A stretch of DNA of 64,000 nt from Pedobacter nyackensis. Its GTDB lineage: Bacteria; Bacteroidota; Bacteroidia; Sphingobacteriales; Sphingobacteriaceae. The first letter of the stretch is position 1; every line of letters starts with the position of its first letter. The stretch is from contig NZ_FWYB01000011.1 of the NCBI RefSeq assembly GCF_900176505.1, positions 62,001 through 126,000 of the forward strand, given 5' to 3'. A model generated the notes under the pieces. That model saw nothing but the letters and a program-made list of their open reading frames with translations. It did not search any database and was not told where the DNA came from. This document shows positions 16,855-25,464 of this stretch, in pieces. Position numbers and translations under genes: made by a program.

Positions 16855-17287
16855 TTTACTAAAGGTTTAAGTAGAAAATAGGTGGCGAACTTAGATCGTA
16901 AAGCAGTTTTATGCCCTTGGCAGGCGCGCTTATTGTCTTTTGGTTCGATGTCTTGACGTTAGTCTCAATGAAAACAATTAATAGTCTTAATAGTTTGTTG
17001 TATTCGATACAAAGTTAATTGCATTGCTTCAGTTAAATACTATTGTAATGATATCGAAATAATTGAATCGGAAATTGATTAAACAAATAAGGCTCCGGGG
17101 AGGAGCCTTTATTGTTGGTCGTCCGACCATACAACTATAGGGATAATTAGGAGGGCAATTTAATCATGCTACTTGGTATGTTTTCCCTGAATTGGGGAAA
17201 AAAGAGCATTTGTGTAACTCGTTACAGATTACCACTCTAATGTATGGTATATTATTAATATATTATAATAAATCTACAAAAAATTTT
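16855..17287. other. Intergenic region of about 430 nt with hairpins, no gene seen
   Basis: No convincing reading frame. It holds a possible minus-strand -7 box for the cupin gene (TAACTTTG, 17017-17010), a terminator-like hairpin (17089-17110), a 14-bp palindrome TGGTCGTCCGACCA (17116-17129) and an AT-rich stretch before the permease stop. A small RNA or a permease 3' UTR would fit; neither can be shown. Confidence 0.4.
17089..17110. terminator. Terminator-like hairpin AAGGCTCC/GGAGCCTT
   Basis: 8-bp perfect stem with loop GGGGA, followed by TTTATTG on the plus strand and by TTATTTGTTT on the minus strand. It lies 180 nt beyond the stop of the amino acid permease and could end its transcript or belong to an unannotated small RNA. 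Confidence 0.5.
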
Positions 17288-19243
17288 CTATTGGGGATTA
17301 TTTTCTACACTAAGTTTACTGTGTTTATATCCATATAAAAAGTAAACTACCAAGCCAACAATCAGCCAGATGCCAAAACCTATCCAGTTAGATATGCCCA
17401 GTTCGCACATCATATACAGGCAGCTCAGTAATCCTAAAACCGGTATAAGAGAAAGATTTTTAGTGATGCAGAAATAGGTGACTGCAATACTGATGAAGAA
17501 GAAAATCCACATCGGTATTTTATGTCTAAATAGACTCCAGCCAGTTTCGTACTTTTTAGTACTGCTGATACCTGATTGATCAATAAAATCACGGTATTGT
17601 TCCGGTGTTAGTTTATTCAAATAAGCTTCTGCATCCACATTGTTAACAACAGTGTTGGCTTTTGTCTGTGCTTCAACAATTTCTTGTTTGATCACAGTCC
17701 GCTCGGTATCATTTAAGGAAGTAATGATTTTTAAAGGTTCGTTTAATGCAGGAGTGTTAAACACAAATGCCTTGGTCTCTTTCTCGTATAAAGTAAAGCC
17801 AGCTGCAAGAAGGCCAATAAACAATACAGGTATTACATATTTAGAATTTACATAAGGAATCCTGAATTTACCTCTTTTTATATCCGGTTTATTTTGTAGA
17901 ACCAATACGCCTGCGCAAACCAAAACAAATGCAAATAGGGTTCCGATAGAACATAGATCGGTTACGATGGTCAGGTTCATGAATAAGGAAGGTACAGCAA
18001 CTACAAACCCCACCACAATGGTAGAAAAGGAAGGGGTCTGGTATTTAGGATGGATTTTAGAAAACGCTTTAGGCAATAAACCATCACGACTCATGCTCAT
18101 CCATATTCTCGGTTGTCCCATTTGGAATACCAATAATACACTTGCCATGGCAAAAACAGCACTTACGGCAATAATACCGCTCATAAGTTTCAAATTTATT
18201 TGATCAAATACAAAGGCTAAAGGATCGCCTACGGCTAATAAACTGTAATTAACAATACCGGTTAGCACAAGGGCAATGGCTACATATAGCACCGTACAAA
18301 TGATAATTGCCCACATCATCCCCCTGGGAAGATCTCGCTGCGGATTTTTACATTCCTCTGCTGTGGTTGATATGGCATCGAAGCCTATGTAGGCAAAGAA
18401 TACAGCAGAAACGCCTTTTAATACACCTGATACACCATTAGGTGCAAAAGGATTCCAGTTGCTGGTATCCACATAAAAGATCCCTACAGAAAGCACTAAT
18501 AGGATTACAGCGAGCTTTACAATCACCATCGCATTGCTGGCATTCCTCGACTCTTTCATCCCGCGGTAAACCAACCAGGTGATGAATATAATGATCCCTA
18601 GCGCAGGTAAATCTGCAACAAGGTGAAAGCTGCCTATTTTTGGTGCAGTAGCCCAGGCGTTATTGGCAATTCTGGTGGCGTCATCAAGATTTGCATAGCT
18701 CTTTCCAGCATTGATTAGTGCTTCGGCATGCTTATGACCATTGTAGGCCGTAAGGTAATCCATAGTCATCCAGTCGGGCAGATTTATACCTTTAATATTT
18801 AAGGCCGAAATGTTTATGGAGGAGAGTAGTCCCGTGAAATAATCGGACCAGGAAATGGCCACTGTAATGTTTCCAATGGCATATTCCATAATCAGCGACC
18901 AGCCTATAATCCAGGCAACGAGCTCACCAAAGGCAACATATGAATAGGTATAGGCACTTCCCGAAACCGGTACCATAGAAGCAAATTCGGCATAGGCAAA
19001 TGCCGCAAAACTGCAGGCGATAGCTGTGAAAATGAATAGAAATATTACTGCCGGTCCACCATCAGCACTTGCTTTTCCGATAGTGCTAAAAATACCGGCT
19101 CCAATAATGGCGGCAATCCCAAAGGCAGTCAGATCTCTGACACCGAGTGTTTTGTGTAAGGAAGTTCCGTGTTCTCCATATCCCTTTTCGGCATCTGCAA
19201 GTATTTTTTCAACGGATTTTTTCCTGAACAGTTTATCAAGCAT
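17288..19243 (-). CDS. Amino acid permease (APC superfamily) with large soluble insertions
   Basis: 651 residues, about 90 longer than the related permease at 60835. The N-terminus LGVRDLTAFGIAAIIGAGIFSTIG and the helix-6/7 segment VFFAYIGFDAISTTAEECKNPQRDLP are typical of cationic-amino-acid-transporter-like APC proteins. Extra sequence sits in two places: about 45 residues in an outer loop near residues 165-210, and about 85 polar residues (near 485-570, with LNDTERTVIKQEIVEAQTKA) between late membrane helices. It should import amino acids across the inner membrane; substrate unknown. A -7 box TATGTTTG lies 28 nt upstream. Confidence 0.88.
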   Translation of the reverse strand: MLDKLFRKKSVEKILADAEKGYGEHGTSLHKTLGVRDLTAFGIAAIIGAGIFSTIGKASADGGPAVIFLFIFTAIACSFAAFAYAEFASMVPVSGSAYTYSYVAFGELVAWIIGWSLIMEYAIGNITVAISWSDYFTGLLSSINISALNIKGINLPDWMTMDYLTAYNGHKHAEALINAGKSYANLDDATRIANNAWATAPKIGSFHLVADLPALGIIIFITWLVYRGMKESRNASNAMVIVKLAVILLVLSVGIFYVDTSNWNPFAPNGVSGVLKGVSAVFFAYIGFDAISTTAEECKNPQRDLPRGMMWAIIICTVLYVAIALVLTGIVNYSLLAVGDPLAFVFDQINLKLMSGIIAVSAVFAMASVLLVFQMGQPRIWMSMSRDGLLPKAFSKIHPKYQTPSFSTIVVGFVVAVPSLFMNLTIVTDLCSIGTLFAFVLVCAGVLVLQNKPDIKRGKFRIPYVNSKYVIPVLFIGLLAAGFTLYEKETKAFVFNTPALNEPLKIITSLNDTERTVIKQEIVEAQTKANTVVNNVDAEAYLNKLTPEQYRDFIDQSGISSTKKYETGWSLFRHKIPMWIFFFISIAVTYFCITKNLSLIPVLGLLSCLYMMCELGISNWIGFGIWLIVGLVVYFLYGYKHSKLSVENNPQ

Positions 19244-19271
19244 AAATTAGTTAGTTTGGCTGGTATTGTTT

Positions 19272-19279
19272 CAAACATA
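19272..19279 (-). promoter_or_regulatory. -7 box of the amino acid permease gene
   Basis: TATGTTTG on the minus strand, 28 nt before the ATG. Matches TAnnTTTG; no TTG at the -33 distance. Confidence 0.35.
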
Positions 19280-19296
19280 TAAATTTAGTTTGTAAA

Positions 19297-21012
19297 CTAT
19301 CCTAATTTCTGTAATTCATCTTTAACAAATGATGCCAGCTCTTCAATATAATTCAAACTGAAATCGAACTTGATCCCTGCAGTTTCATAAATTTCATTTA
19401 TTGGTTTGGTATAACCTAAAGCTAATGCATCAAGATATTGTTGTAATGCTTTATGAGGGTTTTCCTTGTAGTTTTTCCAAATTGCAATGGCGCCTAATTG
19501 AGCAATAGCGTATTCTATATAGTAAAAAGGCACTTCAAAAAGGTGCAATTGCTTTTGCCAAACGTTTCCAAATTCCTTTTCTATTCCATCCCAATTGGTA
19601 AAGCCTGCGCCAAAGCGCGTATAAATCTGTTTGAAGGCTTCTTCACGATCGGCTGCATTATGGCTAGGGTTAGTGTAAATCCAATGCTGGAACTGATCGA
19701 TTACAGCAACCCATGGAAGGGTTTTAAGTACATCAGCCAATTGCTCTTTCTTTGCGCGGATCAGGTCTTCCTCGTTATCAAAATAGATATCCCAATTGTC
19801 CATGGATATTAATTCCATGCTCATTGAGGCTAGTTCAGCTACTTCTGAAGGGCAATGTTTAAAATCGTTTAGCTCCAGGTTTGCAGTAAGGAAAGTATGG
19901 ATGGCGTGACCGCCTTCGTGCACCATAGTCGTTAAATCTCTGAACGAATTGGCAGAATTCATAAAGATAAATGGAGCACCGGTTTCAGCCAATGGGTAAT
20001 TGTATCCACCTGGAGCCTTACCTTTTCTGCTTTCTACATCGAAAAGGTTGTTTTCCTTCATTGTGGCAAGCATCTGGCCTAATTTCGGGTCGATCACATT
20101 GAAGCATTCAATGCTTTTGTCGATCAATTCTTTACCATTTTTAAACGGTTTTAAAGCAGGTTTTCCGGTGGTGCTCACTTCCATATCCCATGGTTTAAGC
20201 ACTTCAATACCCAATAATTCCGCTCTTTTTTCAGCCTGAGCTTTTAAAATTGGAACAATCTTTTTTTCTATAGCCTCATGGAAGTGATAACAATCATGAG
20301 CAGTGTAGTCAAACCTGCCCAACGCCTGGAACATGTAATCGCGGTAATTTTCAAAACCTGCGTTTAAAGCAACCTGGTGACGCATAACAATCAATTCATC
20401 AAACAACATGTTTAAATCATCTTTGTCAACCAATCGGCGTTGCTGTATGGTTTCCCAGGCTTGTTGTCTAACCTGTCTGTCTGTATCTTTAATAAAGTTC
20501 GAGGCTTGCTCCAGGGTATATTCCTGACCGTTAATCATTACTGTCATTGCACCGGTAATACTCTGGTATTTTTGCTGGGCAACCTGTAGTTGAGTTAACA
20601 GTTCAACGTTTTCCTCTCTGTAAATTTCAAGCGCCTTTCTGATGGCTCTGATGTAAACAAAATATTTATCCTGATCCAATTCATCAATAAAAGGACTGTC
20701 ATTAAATTTCTGATTCAGTTGATTCGCAACCGGAGAAATCTTAGGCTCAATTTCAGTAGCAAAGTATTGGAAGTTTTTTACCAGTTCCTCATTAGCTGTA
20801 TCACAACTCATTTTGATATAACGCCATGCGAAATCCTCTTCTAAAGCGGCTTCAAGCTCACTTTTGTCCTTAAGCCATTGTTCTAATTCATCAACATTAT
20901 CTATAGGGCGCAGGAGTAATTCATTGAAAATGGACTCGAGGTTTTTCCATTCAATTTCCAGGTCTTGAGGGATATAGGTTCTTGTTTTCTGAGGTATAGT
21001 AAGGTTGATCAT
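19297..21012 (-). CDS. M3-family oligoendopeptidase
   Basis: 571 residues, the length of M3 oligoendopeptidases (PepF-like). The zinc motif HEGGH is at residues 365-369 within TTMVHEGGHAIHTF, and the downstream glutamate ligand is provided by the SEVAELASMSMEL helix. No signal peptide, so it degrades oligopeptides in the cytoplasm. It begins 5 nt after the prenyltransferase stop and is the last gene of the engB-ubiA-M3 set. Confidence 0.92.
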   Translation of the reverse strand: MINLTIPQKTRTYIPQDLEIEWKNLESIFNELLLRPIDNVDELEQWLKDKSELEAALEEDFAWRYIKMSCDTANEELVKNFQYFATEIEPKISPVANQLNQKFNDSPFIDELDQDKYFVYIRAIRKALEIYREENVELLTQLQVAQQKYQSITGAMTVMINGQEYTLEQASNFIKDTDRQVRQQAWETIQQRRLVDKDDLNMLFDELIVMRHQVALNAGFENYRDYMFQALGRFDYTAHDCYHFHEAIEKKIVPILKAQAEKRAELLGIEVLKPWDMEVSTTGKPALKPFKNGKELIDKSIECFNVIDPKLGQMLATMKENNLFDVESRKGKAPGGYNYPLAETGAPFIFMNSANSFRDLTTMVHEGGHAIHTFLTANLELNDFKHCPSEVAELASMSMELISMDNWDIYFDNEEDLIRAKKEQLADVLKTLPWVAVIDQFQHWIYTNPSHNAADREEAFKQIYTRFGAGFTNWDGIEKEFGNVWQKQLHLFEVPFYYIEYAIAQLGAIAIWKNYKENPHKALQQYLDALALGYTKPINEIYETAGIKFDFSLNYIEELASFVKDELQKLG

Positions 21013-21017
21013 TGAAT

Positions 21018-21884
21018 CTAAAAATTAAAATGAGTTCTTAAAAAAGCATCCAGTAAAAAACATATGGCAAAAACAACAGAAGCGAAACCGTTGGTGGTTG
21101 CAAAAGCTCTGTTTACTTTACTGATGTCGTTCGGTTTTACAAGTAAGTGCTGATAAGTTAGCATGAAGCAGAAAAAAGCTACACCAATATAATATACCCA
21201 GCTAAAATCGGTGAAGAATACTGGAAGTATTACACAGGCTGCGGATAAAACATGCAGGCCTATCGACAAGTTTAATGCATTCCTGATACCCAAGGCAGCC
21301 GGAATAGAATGTAGTTTTTCATCTCTGTCAAAGTCTTCATCCTGAAGGGCATATATGATATCGAATCCGCTAACCCAAAATAGTACGGCTAATGAATACA
21401 GAACCGGTACCAGGTTAAACACACCTGTTACGGCAATATAAGCGCCTATTGGCGCTAGCGATAGACCCAGGCCTAAAACCAGGTGACATAGTGCTGTAAA
21501 TCTTTTGGTGTAACTGTAAAACAGAACCACAAATAAGGCTACAGGTGAAAGATACAGACAAAGGTTATTGATGAAAGCCGTAGTGATGACAAAAAGCACA
21601 CAATTGATGATTACAAATGTCAACGCTTCACTTGCAGATACTTTTCCCGCCGGGATGTCACGCATTTGTGTGCGAGGATTTTTGGCATCTATATTTCTGT
21701 CCAGATAACGGTTGAAAGCCATAGCCGCGTTACGGGCAAACACCATGCACAACAAGACCAGTGCAAGCTTAAGCCAGTTAAAGGGGTTTTCGGTAGTGGT
21801 AACACCCAGAAAAAAACCAATCATTGCAAATGGTAGTGCAAAAATAGAGTGCGCAAACAGAACCAATGAAAAATACTTTTTCAT
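21018..21884 (-). CDS. UbiA-family prenyltransferase (4-hydroxybenzoate or MqnP type)
   Basis: 288 residues from the ATG at 21884. An integral membrane enzyme with about eight helices. The first aspartate-rich motif is NRYLDRNIDAKNPRTQMRD and the second DEDFDRDEKLHSIP; both coordinate magnesium and the prenyl diphosphate. The FNRYLDRNIDAKNPRTQ form with NPRT resembles UbiA and also MqnP of the futalosine menaquinone route. Bacteroidota make menaquinone rather than ubiquinone, and ubiE stands just across the divergent promoter region, so a menaquinone role is the likeliest reading, but neither route can be proven here. It lies 14 nt behind engB. Confidence 0.85.
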   Translation of the reverse strand: MKKYFSLVLFAHSIFALPFAMIGFFLGVTTTENPFNWLKLALVLLCMVFARNAAMAFNRYLDRNIDAKNPRTQMRDIPAGKVSASEALTFVIINCVLFVITTAFINNLCLYLSPVALFVVLFYSYTKRFTALCHLVLGLGLSLAPIGAYIAVTGVFNLVPVLYSLAVLFWVSGFDIIYALQDEDFDRDEKLHSIPAALGIRNALNLSIGLHVLSAACVILPVFFTDFSWVYYIGVAFFCFMLTYQHLLVKPNDISKVNRAFATTNGFASVVFAICFLLDAFLRTHFNF

Positions 21885-21898
21885 GTACAAGTATAAAT

Positions 21899-22525
21899 TT
21901 AAGAATTAGAAGGTGGCAAAATCGGCATCACAAAATCATGGTTTACCTCTTCAATAAAGTCAAGAACTTTATCCCTTCCGGCACCTTTTTCGGCTGAAGT
22001 TACGAAAGTGGGAGGAATCTCTTCAAACCATCCACTTAGTTCTTTCTTGAACAAAGCAACATTTTTATCCGTTTTTACTGCGGATTGTTTGTCGGCCTTT
22101 GTAAAAATTAGTGCAAAAGGAATTTGAATTTCACCCATCCAGCAACAAAACTCCAGATCAATTTTCTGGGGCTCCAGTCTGCTGTCAATTAAAACAAATA
22201 CACATTGTAAACTCTCTCTCTTCGTGATGTAGTTACGGATGAATTTTTCCCAGTTTTCCCTGCTGGTTTTTGATACTTTGGCGTAGCCATAGCCAGGTAA
22301 ATCTACAATATACCATTTCTCATTGATTAGAAAATGGTTGATAAGCTGGGTTTTACCAGGTCTTTGTGAGGTTTTTGCCAAACCATGCTGGTTTACCAAC
22401 ATGTTGATCAATGATGATTTACCTACATTTGAACGGCCGATAAATGCATATTCAGGCATATTGGCTGTAGGTAACGCCGAAACCTTTGTATTACTACAAA
22501 TAAATGTTGCTGATTTTATAATCAT
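21899..22525 (-). CDS. engB: Ribosome biogenesis GTPase EngB/YsxC
   Basis: 208 residues, the normal size. G1 is GRSNVGKS (residues 30-37), then the G2-region threonine in RPGKTQ, G3 DLPGYG, G4 TKADK and G5 SAEKG. EngB binds GTP and helps late assembly of the large ribosomal subunit. The ATG at 22525 lies four bases after a TACCTTTG box, so the mRNA may be leaderless. It is divergent to ubiE with 40-52 nt between the starts and leads the operon with the prenyltransferase and M3 peptidase. Confidence 0.95.
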   Translation of the reverse strand: MIIKSATFICSNTKVSALPTANMPEYAFIGRSNVGKSSLINMLVNQHGLAKTSQRPGKTQLINHFLINEKWYIVDLPGYGYAKVSKTSRENWEKFIRNYITKRESLQCVFVLIDSRLEPQKIDLEFCCWMGEIQIPFALIFTKADKQSAVKTDKNVALFKKELSGWFEEIPPTFVTSAEKGAGRDKVLDFIEEVNHDFVMPILPPSNS

Positions 22526-22529
22526 TTGA

Positions 22530-22568
22530 CAAAGGTAGAAAAATAGAATTCAACAATACTTATCTTTG
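22530..22568. promoter_or_regulatory. Divergent -7 boxes of engB and ubiE
   Basis: Minus strand: TACCTTTG (22537-22530), then four bases and the engB ATG. Plus strand: TATCTTTG (22561-22568), then nine bases and the ubiE ATG at 22578. Both match TAnnTTTG; -33 TTG elements are not well placed, so strength is uncertain. Confidence 0.5.
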
Positions 22569-22577
22569 CTGCTTACT

Positions 22578-23309
22578 ATGAGCGAAAATATTACACCATA
22601 CCAATCTCAAAACGCTACTAAGAAAGAGCAGGTAGCCACAATGTTTAATAATATATCGAAAACTTATGATTTTTTAAATCATTTTCTTTCATTGGGTATT
22701 GACATTATATGGAGAAAAAGAGCGATTAAAGAGCTTAAATCTATAAAACCCAGGATTATACTTGATGTAGCTACCGGTACCGGTGATTTTGCGTTTGAGG
22801 CGATTAATATTCTGAAGCCGGAAAAAATAATTGGCGTAGATATTTCAGAAGGAATGTTGGAAGTCGCAAGAAAAAAAATCAATGACCGGAAACTTCAGCA
22901 TATTTTTTCAGTTCAAATGGGCGATTCTGAAGGATTGCAGTTTACTGATGATCACTTTGATGCCATAACTGTAGCCTTTGGAGTAAGGAATTATCAAAAC
23001 CTGGAAAAAGGATTGGCCGATATGTATAGGGTGTTAAAACCGGGAGGTAAAATTGTGATTCTTGAGTTCTCTAAACCAAGAGCATTTCCTATTAAACAAG
23101 CTTATAATTTTTATTCCAATCAGGTGCTTCCTTTTTTTGGTAAGGTCTTTTCAAAGGACAATTGTGCATATACTTACTTGCCGGAATCCGTCGCCGCATT
23201 TCCGGATGGGGAGGACTTTATTAAGTTAATGGATAAAGTAGGTTTTAAGAAAAGTAACGATATTCGTTTGACTTTCGGAATAAGTGCAATCTATACAGGT
23301 GTTAAATAA
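22578..23309 (+). CDS. ubiE: Demethylmenaquinone methyltransferase
   Basis: 243 residues from the ATG at 22578 (an in-frame TTG lies four codons upstream inside the promoter box). A class I SAM methyltransferase with the SAM-binding ILDVATGTGDFAFEA and the UbiE signatures ISKTYDFLNHFLSLGID and ITVAFGVRNYQNLEKGL. It C-methylates demethylmenaquinone to menaquinone; since Bacteroidota lack ubiquinone, the ubiquinone step does not apply. The next gene overlaps its 3' end. Confidence 0.95.
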   Translation: MSENITPYQSQNATKKEQVATMFNNISKTYDFLNHFLSLGIDIIWRKRAIKELKSIKPRIILDVATGTGDFAFEAINILKPEKIIGVDISEGMLEVARKKINDRKLQHIFSVQMGDSEGLQFTDDHFDAITVAFGVRNYQNLEKGLADMYRVLKPGGKIVILEFSKPRAFPIKQAYNFYSNQVLPFFGKVFSKDNCAYTYLPESVAAFPDGEDFIKLMDKVGFKKSNDIRLTFGISAIYTGVK

Positions 23310-24033
23310 AATTAAACTATCTCTGCTGCTTTTATGTGGTCTGACTGTACATACGGCCAGTGCTCAGAATTGGGGTGGCGGGGTAGATGATGATAATTTA
23401 CATTTTGGTTTCACTTTTCAGTATCTTTCTTCAGAATTTAAGATTTTAAAAAAGTACAGCTGGCAGAAACCTTACATTGATCCCGAAACAGGATCGGAGG
23501 TATCGGGACAGCTAAGGTCCCTTTCTTCGGTAAGTTCACCTGGCTTTGGAATTGGTTTTGTAATCAACAAACGTTTGGGAGAAAATGCAGATCTGCGACT
23601 TACACCAACACTTGTGTTTAACGATCGGTTGGCTTATTATGATTTTGGAGGAGAAGAGGCTCCAATAGAAAGAAAGGTGCAGTCGACCATGATTGATCTG
23701 CCTCTTGGCTTTAAACTAAAATCGGACAGGAGAAATAATTTCAGAGCTTATGTAATAGGAGGAGCAAAGTATTCGATGGACATTGCGTCAAAGAAAAGAA
23801 GCAATGATGCGCCTAATCCACCAATGGAGAAGTTTCTGAAAAATAAAGCGAGTTTTTTGTCTTACGAGGCCGGTTTCGGTATGGATCTGTACTTTGAATA
23901 CTTTAAGATGTCGCCCGAAATTAAATTATCCTATTCTTTAAATAGCATTTTAAAGAATGACCCAAGTCCTTACTCAGCACCAATTGATAAGTTGATGCTA
24001 CGTCATGTTACCTTCAGTTTATTTTTTGAGTAG
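23299..24033 (+). CDS. PorT-like outer membrane protein (type IX secretion)
   Basis: About 244 residues from the GTG at 23299, which gives a clean signal peptide ending at TASAQ; a GTG at 23284 would only lengthen it. The mature protein is rich in alternating beta strands, has the FGIGFVINKRLGENADLRLTPTL pattern of PorT/SprT-type barrels, and ends in an aromatic residue close to the C-terminus (FSLFFE). From memory, porT/sprT lies next to ubiE in many Bacteroidota. It overlaps ubiE by 11 nt, so translation is likely coupled. PorT is needed for the T9SS, which fits the cargo gene at 13605. The exact family needs a profile search. Confidence 0.6.
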   Translation: MLNKIKLSLLLLCGLTVHTASAQNWGGGVDDDNLHFGFTFQYLSSEFKILKKYSWQKPYIDPETGSEVSGQLRSLSSVSSPGFGIGFVINKRLGENADLRLTPTLVFNDRLAYYDFGGEEAPIERKVQSTMIDLPLGFKLKSDRRNNFRAYVIGGAKYSMDIASKKRSNDAPNPPMEKFLKNKASFLSYEAGFGMDLYFEYFKMSPEIKLSYSLNSILKNDPSPYSAPIDKLMLRHVTFSLFFE

Positions 24034-24074
24034 GGCCTAAGGGCAAAAACACAACTATACTGATAAAAAAATTA

Positions 24075-24082
24075 TAGCTTTG
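24075..24082 (+). promoter_or_regulatory. -7 box upstream of the SDR gene
   Basis: TAGCTTTG, 53 nt before the ATG at 24136; matches TAnnTTTG but has no TTG at -33. Confidence 0.35.
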
Positions 24083-24135
24083 CCTGATCATTTTTATGAT
24101 CGCTTCATTACCATTGAAAAATAAAATTATACCCA

Positions 24136-24891
24136 ATGAAAACAGCCTTAATTACCGGAGCAACTTCAGGCATAGGAGCTGCATGTGCACATTTGTTTGC
24201 AGCACAAGGTTATCGTTTAATACTGGTAGCCAGGAGGGCCGAGTTACTAGCTGAAAGAGCCAGACACCTGGAAGATAAGTATGGTATAGAGGTGAAAAAG
24301 ATTGTTCAGGACATCAGGGATTTTGAAAATTTATCATATGCCCTGGAAACGTTACCAGCCGAATGGAAAAAGGTAGATGTTTTAATCAACAATGCAGGCT
24401 TGAGTCAGGGTCTAGATCCTATCCATAAGGGAAGTATTTCCGATTGGGATACCATGATTGATACCAATATCAAAGGATTACTTTATTCCACCAAAATAGT
24501 TTCAAACTGGATGGTAGCCGAAAAACGTGGACACATCATCAACATTGGCTCTATTGCCGGAAAAGAAGTATACCCTAATGGTAATGTATATTGCGCAACA
24601 AAACATGCGGTTGATGCTTTAAATAAGAGCATGAGGATCGATTTACTACCTTACGGAATAAAGGTTTCTGCGATCCATCCCGGTATGGTGGAAACAGAAT
24701 TTTCGAAAGTGCGTTTCAAGGGAGATGAGAACAGAGCTAAAAAAGTTTATGATGGTTTGGAGCCACTGATCGCGGATGATATTGCCGAGGCCATTTGGTT
24801 TATAGTAAGCAGACCACCACATGTTAATATTAATGATATGCTAATTATGCCTACAGCACAAGCTACAGGAACAATAATAGATAGAAAATAA
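24136..24891 (+). CDS. SDR-family oxidoreductase (YdfG-like)
   Basis: 251 residues, a classical short-chain dehydrogenase. Cofactor motif TGATSGIG (residues 8-14), NNAG (85-88), catalytic S139, Y152 and K156 in the NIGSIAGKEVYPNG...YCATK region. The basic residues after strand 2 (VARRAEL) point to NADP. The closest type is the 3-hydroxy acid / serine dehydrogenase YdfG group, which oxidises serine, allo-threonine and 3-hydroxy acids or reduces malonic semialdehyde. It precedes the YqeY-like gene by 12 nt. Confidence 0.88.
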   Translation: MKTALITGATSGIGAACAHLFAAQGYRLILVARRAELLAERARHLEDKYGIEVKKIVQDIRDFENLSYALETLPAEWKKVDVLINNAGLSQGLDPIHKGSISDWDTMIDTNIKGLLYSTKIVSNWMVAEKRGHIINIGSIAGKEVYPNGNVYCATKHAVDALNKSMRIDLLPYGIKVSAIHPGMVETEFSKVRFKGDENRAKKVYDGLEPLIADDIAEAIWFIVSRPPHVNINDMLIMPTAQATGTIIDRK

Positions 24892-24903
24892 AGAAGAACA
24901 ATC

Positions 24904-25350
24904 ATGATATCAAATACTATAGATCAGGAAATAAAACAAGCTATGCTGGCGAAAGACCAGGCTAAATTAAGAGGCTTACGAGCTATAAAAGCTGCGTTGT
25001 TATTAGCTAAAACTGAAAAGGGAACTTCCGAAGAAATTACAGAAGAAACGGAATTGAAACTTTTACAGAAGTTGGTTAAGCAAAGAAAAGAATCTGCTGA
25101 TATTTATAAACAACAAGGCAGGGAAGACCTTAGTATAGTTGAGGAAGAAGAAATAGCTGTTATCAGTGCTTTTATGCCTAAACAACTGGATGCTGCGGAA
25201 ATTGAGCAGATTATTGTTCAGTTGATTAAAGATTCAGGCGCCACTTCGGTTAAGGAAATGGGTAAGGTAATGGGCTTGGCTAACAAAGAGTTGGCAGGTA
25301 AGGCTGATGGAAAACTCATTGCTGAACTGGTGAAAAAGCAATTGGCATAA
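24904..25350 (+). CDS. GatB/YqeY domain protein
   Basis: 148 residues covering the free-standing YqeY form of the GatB C-terminal tRNA-binding domain. The N-terminal TIDQEIKQAMLAKDQAKLRGLRAIKAAL and the C-terminal KEMGKVMGLANKELAGKADGKLIAELVKKQL helices are typical. These proteins resemble the tail of the tRNA-dependent amidotransferase but lack its catalytic domains; their role is not settled. It shares a transcript with the SDR gene in front. Confidence 0.9.
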   Translation: MISNTIDQEIKQAMLAKDQAKLRGLRAIKAALLLAKTEKGTSEEITEETELKLLQKLVKQRKESADIYKQQGREDLSIVEEEEIAVISAFMPKQLDAAEIEQIIVQLIKDSGATSVKEMGKVMGLANKELAGKADGKLIAELVKKQLA

Positions 25351-25435
25351 ATTGTGCAATACAATTACAATGTTTGAGTTATTTTCAATAAATTAATACA
25401 TTAAATTACATTTAATAATTTTACTCTACTAACTT

Positions 25436-25450
25436 AGTAGCAATAATCAA
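25436..25450. promoter_or_regulatory. 15-bp palindrome upstream of the alpha/beta hydrolase
   Basis: CTACTAACTTAGTAG, two perfect 7-bp arms around one central base, ending 14 nt before the ATG at 25465. A dimeric regulator could bind here. No T tract follows, so it is not a terminator. Confidence 0.4.
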
Positions 25451-25464
25451 TACACAATATATAT

